This document shows, piece by piece, positions 61,292 to 64,000 of a stretch of DNA of 64,000 bases; positions within the stretch are counted from its first letter, which is position 1; the number at the start of each line of letters is the position of its first letter. Source of the stretch: Lineus longissimus (lineage: Eukaryota > Nemertea > Pilidiophora > Heteronemertea > Lineidae); the NCBI RefSeq assembly GCF_910592395.1, contig NC_088308.1:28473501-28537500 (forward strand). Direction: 5' to 3'. The notes under the pieces were generated by a model, which had not been told where the DNA came from, searched no databases, and worked only from the letters and a program-made list of their open reading frames with translations. The position numbers and the translations under genes were made by a program.

Positions 61292-61497
61292 GTTTGATGG
61301 TTAGTCGTAGCCAGATATTGAAAGCAGCCTCTCTTGTTTTAAAAACTTGTTAAATATCGGTACAACTTTTAAAGGATGTTGGCGCGCGAGTTTTACGATA
61401 TAGAGCCGTAAACTATTTTCATTGGCTGGGAGATGGCAAACACGGACCAATGATATTTAACCGTACTCGATCACGTAAGAATGCTTGTTAACTCGAT

Positions 61498-61503
61498 AAT
61501 AAA
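61498..61503 (+). promoter_or_regulatory. Candidate polyadenylation signal for the PAN-domain gene
   Basis: AATAAA lies about 205 bases after the TGA stop of the PAN-domain gene on the same strand, a normal distance for a short 3' UTR. Confidence 0.5.
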
Positions 61504-64000
61504 CTTAGTTGCTACCAAAGGAAGTACTGCTCATTCTGTAGCTCAGTCCGTGTAATGGCCGCTCGGCGCAGAAACCGTTCTGTTTTAACGGAAACAAACG
61601 ACAATCTATCGGCGGTAATAGCCTTGTTTATGCCGGCGACGTGTTGTGTGGTATAATCACCTCAGTGGCCCTATTAGGGTAGTTTGTTGTATTGGCTGTC
61701 TGATTTAGTGCCCAGGCAGTTTCCGGGCGGACCCCGTCAAATGAGACATTAGTTCTCTACGTGGACCTTCTCTAACGATGTTTACTTCGCTCTGTAATGT
61801 ATCGTGGACGGTGGCGGTGGCCATCTTGTGGTCTTGCGAAGTTATCAAGAAAGTTTTAAAAGCTGATGCAGTTGAGTCATAACAGTCAATACGTAAACTC
61901 TAACAGCTTGAACCAAAATACGCTCAATGTATCTCTCTCTTCCTCTCGTTTTCATTCTGCCGAACACTGTAACAAAAAACACATTAGTCAGCAATCTTGT
62001 TAGAAGATGTGATGTTATCAAGACCATATGATGATGACGATTTATTGACTTGTCAGCCCCGTCAAAGTAAGATCCTTAGACTTATGATGTGACATAAACT
62101 GCCAAACAAGCATGCAGCATACAAGCGAAAACACTGTAATTGGTAATTTTCATTTTCTCGTCTTTCATCAGCCTGCAATCCACCGTACTGGAGCTGGGCC
62201 AGCATGTTATTAAATCGACGTCAGCTTCAAGAGCAAAATTACCATATTCTAATAAAAAGGCTTCCCTATGAAGAAATTAGTCCAAAAGTAATTAACTGGG
62301 ACTCAAAGCGGTACAACAAGATGAGATGTCTGTCCTCTATTATCTTACGCTGTTGCTAGTTGATGGCTGCGGTGAGTGGAATAACTAATGAACTCTGAGC
62401 GTTGGGTTTTGGTCAAAGAGAAGAAGAACAGAGATTCTGGGAAAAACGTTTTCTCAAGCCGGGAAAAACAACGTAGATGCAGTGGTGGCCTTCGTATTCA
62501 AACATCTTCATTATTTCACAGAAAATAGAAAGCCGTTTCTTTGCAGAATTCGTCATTTGAACACAAAGATTCTCTTATTCAGCTTTTAACAAAGCCTCTG
62601 AATGTTTGCATTTCTTTTAGTTCAAATTAAAGGATTGAATGATGCATTGCCGAAGTCAACTGTAAGAAGCATGACATCATAGCTTGATAGTCTTTTCATG
62701 GCGACACTCACCGTAAACAGCATTTCATACTTTGCAGCTCATTCAAGATGATTATTTCCTTTGCCCCTGAAATCAAATTACCTACTTCAAACAGAATCAT
62801 ACTCTCAACTGGAAAATGTAATCGTCAACATCAGAATAATTGATGAAAGGAATATGTTTGCTGTGCATTTGGCTTCCATTGACTTTGAGTGCAAAGTGTT
62901 GTGGTGAAGAAAACCCACACCAGAGTGAATGTGCAATCTAGCGCCTTTTCATCGACTTCTTAAGAATATCAGGCCGCCAAAGTAACAGCATTATTATTAG
63001 AGAGTGGTTTTATCTTGCTTCATGAAATCCGCTTGTGTGATGGTCTCTTTCTCTTCTGATTCTAAGGCTTCGTGCGCTATTGGAATTTAATGTTATTATT
63101 GGAATTAAATGAACATGCAAGGCAGGGATCTCACAGGGACTTTTGGTTGTATGGCAAAGACTGATCGGGAGACCATGTACGAGCTTTTACATTCGTATAG
63201 ATCGCATTATATTCACTTAAAAATAGAGAACAAGATTTGCATCTTCTTGTTAACGGAACTAGGTTATTAATATGAGACTAAGAGCTGTTGTTCTGATGTT
63301 CCAGGTTCCATTTGTGAATGCCATTGGCGCTTCGTGTCGAATGAAATCTTAGACAAATGGCTACGATTCGCGCAAAAATGAAAAAGGCGACAAAAGTGAC
63401 AATTTAGACGAGAGTAATTTATTGCCGCCTCGAAATGCAGCATCATTATTTTTAAGAAATAAAAAGGCAACAGCGCTTGCTGCAAAGATTCAACTCCGTA
63501 CATCTACTCGTTCAAGGTCTTCACCAACAAATGGTATAAACAGGTGAAAGGTGAAATAACTTTTAAGCACAAAAAGTAGCCTCAGACACTTAATTCCCAT
63601 CCTCCGAACCACGGCTGACATTCAAGTATCCTTGTCTCGTTACAGCATCAGTAGCGAAGCCTCGCAAGGAACCATCCGTGCATGCAGAGCTGATTACAGC
63701 CAACAACATACAGCTCAGAGGACTAATATCATTTGACGTCTACTGTGGCTGAGGCCCTGGGCGGCACAAGTTGACATATCGGGATCTCGGCGCCGCATGA
63801 GGAAGTCATTTCCCAAAGCCACAGGGCGACAAGACTGTTTGTGCGCGGATGATCACATTCACAGGGTTTCATATCACAATTGCCTCAAGCTCGTGTCACA
63901 GTTTACTTGGATTTTACCAAACTTCGTTCCGACTAAAGTGAGCTGCGACATTTCCAATTCCCAATATCGAATTCGATTTAAATGTGTGATAGCTTTGTAG
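61504..64000. other. 3' flank, no gene recognised
   Basis: No coding region is supported to the end of the window. The 67-codon plus frame that ends exactly at the last base has no recognisable domain and no upstream context. The minus frame at 63267-63503 is similarly unsupported. Confidence 0.4.

Noticed and set aside
63797-64000. 67-codon plus-strand frame ending at the window edge
   Set aside because: It stops exactly at the last base and has no recognisable content or splice context.

Overview
The window looks like nuclear DNA from an invertebrate animal. Genes are sparse. Coding segments are split by GT-AG introns, or sit in single exons with eukaryotic start contexts, and there is no operon structure. 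Base composition is AT-rich (roughly 40% GC by eye). The recognisable products are animal families: a rhodopsin-class peptide GPCR, delta/epsilon-type glutathione transferases, TMEM26 and a PAN-domain secreted protein. I think a marine bilaterian, perhaps a lophotrochozoan, is most likely, but the sequence does not fix the phylum.

Layout. Bases 1-2149 hold no gene I can support. A single-exon FMRFamide-receptor-like GPCR lies at 2150-3328 (+). Two glutathione transferase genes follow on the minus strand (7809-10274 and 11717-13199). The second is complete in four exons. The first lacks a recognisable second exon. Two TMEM26 paralogs face each other tail to tail (15006-17989 on + and 19134-21158 on -). 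Between their stop codons lie two minisatellites, and the first minisatellite begins inside the last codons of the + gene.

From about 21.2 kb to 59.9 kb the window is mostly non-coding with small islands: a GC-richer coding-like segment with GKR cleavage-type motifs (22541-22828, -), three consecutive palindromes (25519-25673), tandem repeats beside a G-quadruplex motif (27841-28237), a duplicated short coding segment (28433-28590 and 28773-28906, -), a signal-peptide exon with a clean splice donor (32157-32225, -), an orphan 146-codon frame (42144-42584, -), an orphan Cys-containing terminal exon (46170-46691, -), and a CpG-rich promoter-like island (about 54540-54800). A three-exon gene for a secreted PAN/apple-domain protein (59977-61291, +) is the last gene. 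No long transposon or viral frame, rRNA or confident tRNA was seen.

The genes do not form a pathway. Local tandem duplication is the recurring theme (GST pair, TMEM26 pair, the 28.4/28.8 kb pair, several minisatellites). The least expected observations are the EF-hand-like loops in both TMEM26 tails, the duplicated cryptic coding segment at 28.4-28.9 kb, the candidate secreted-peptide gene at 31.3-32.2 kb, and the GPCR lacking the usual TM3-ECL2 disulfide.
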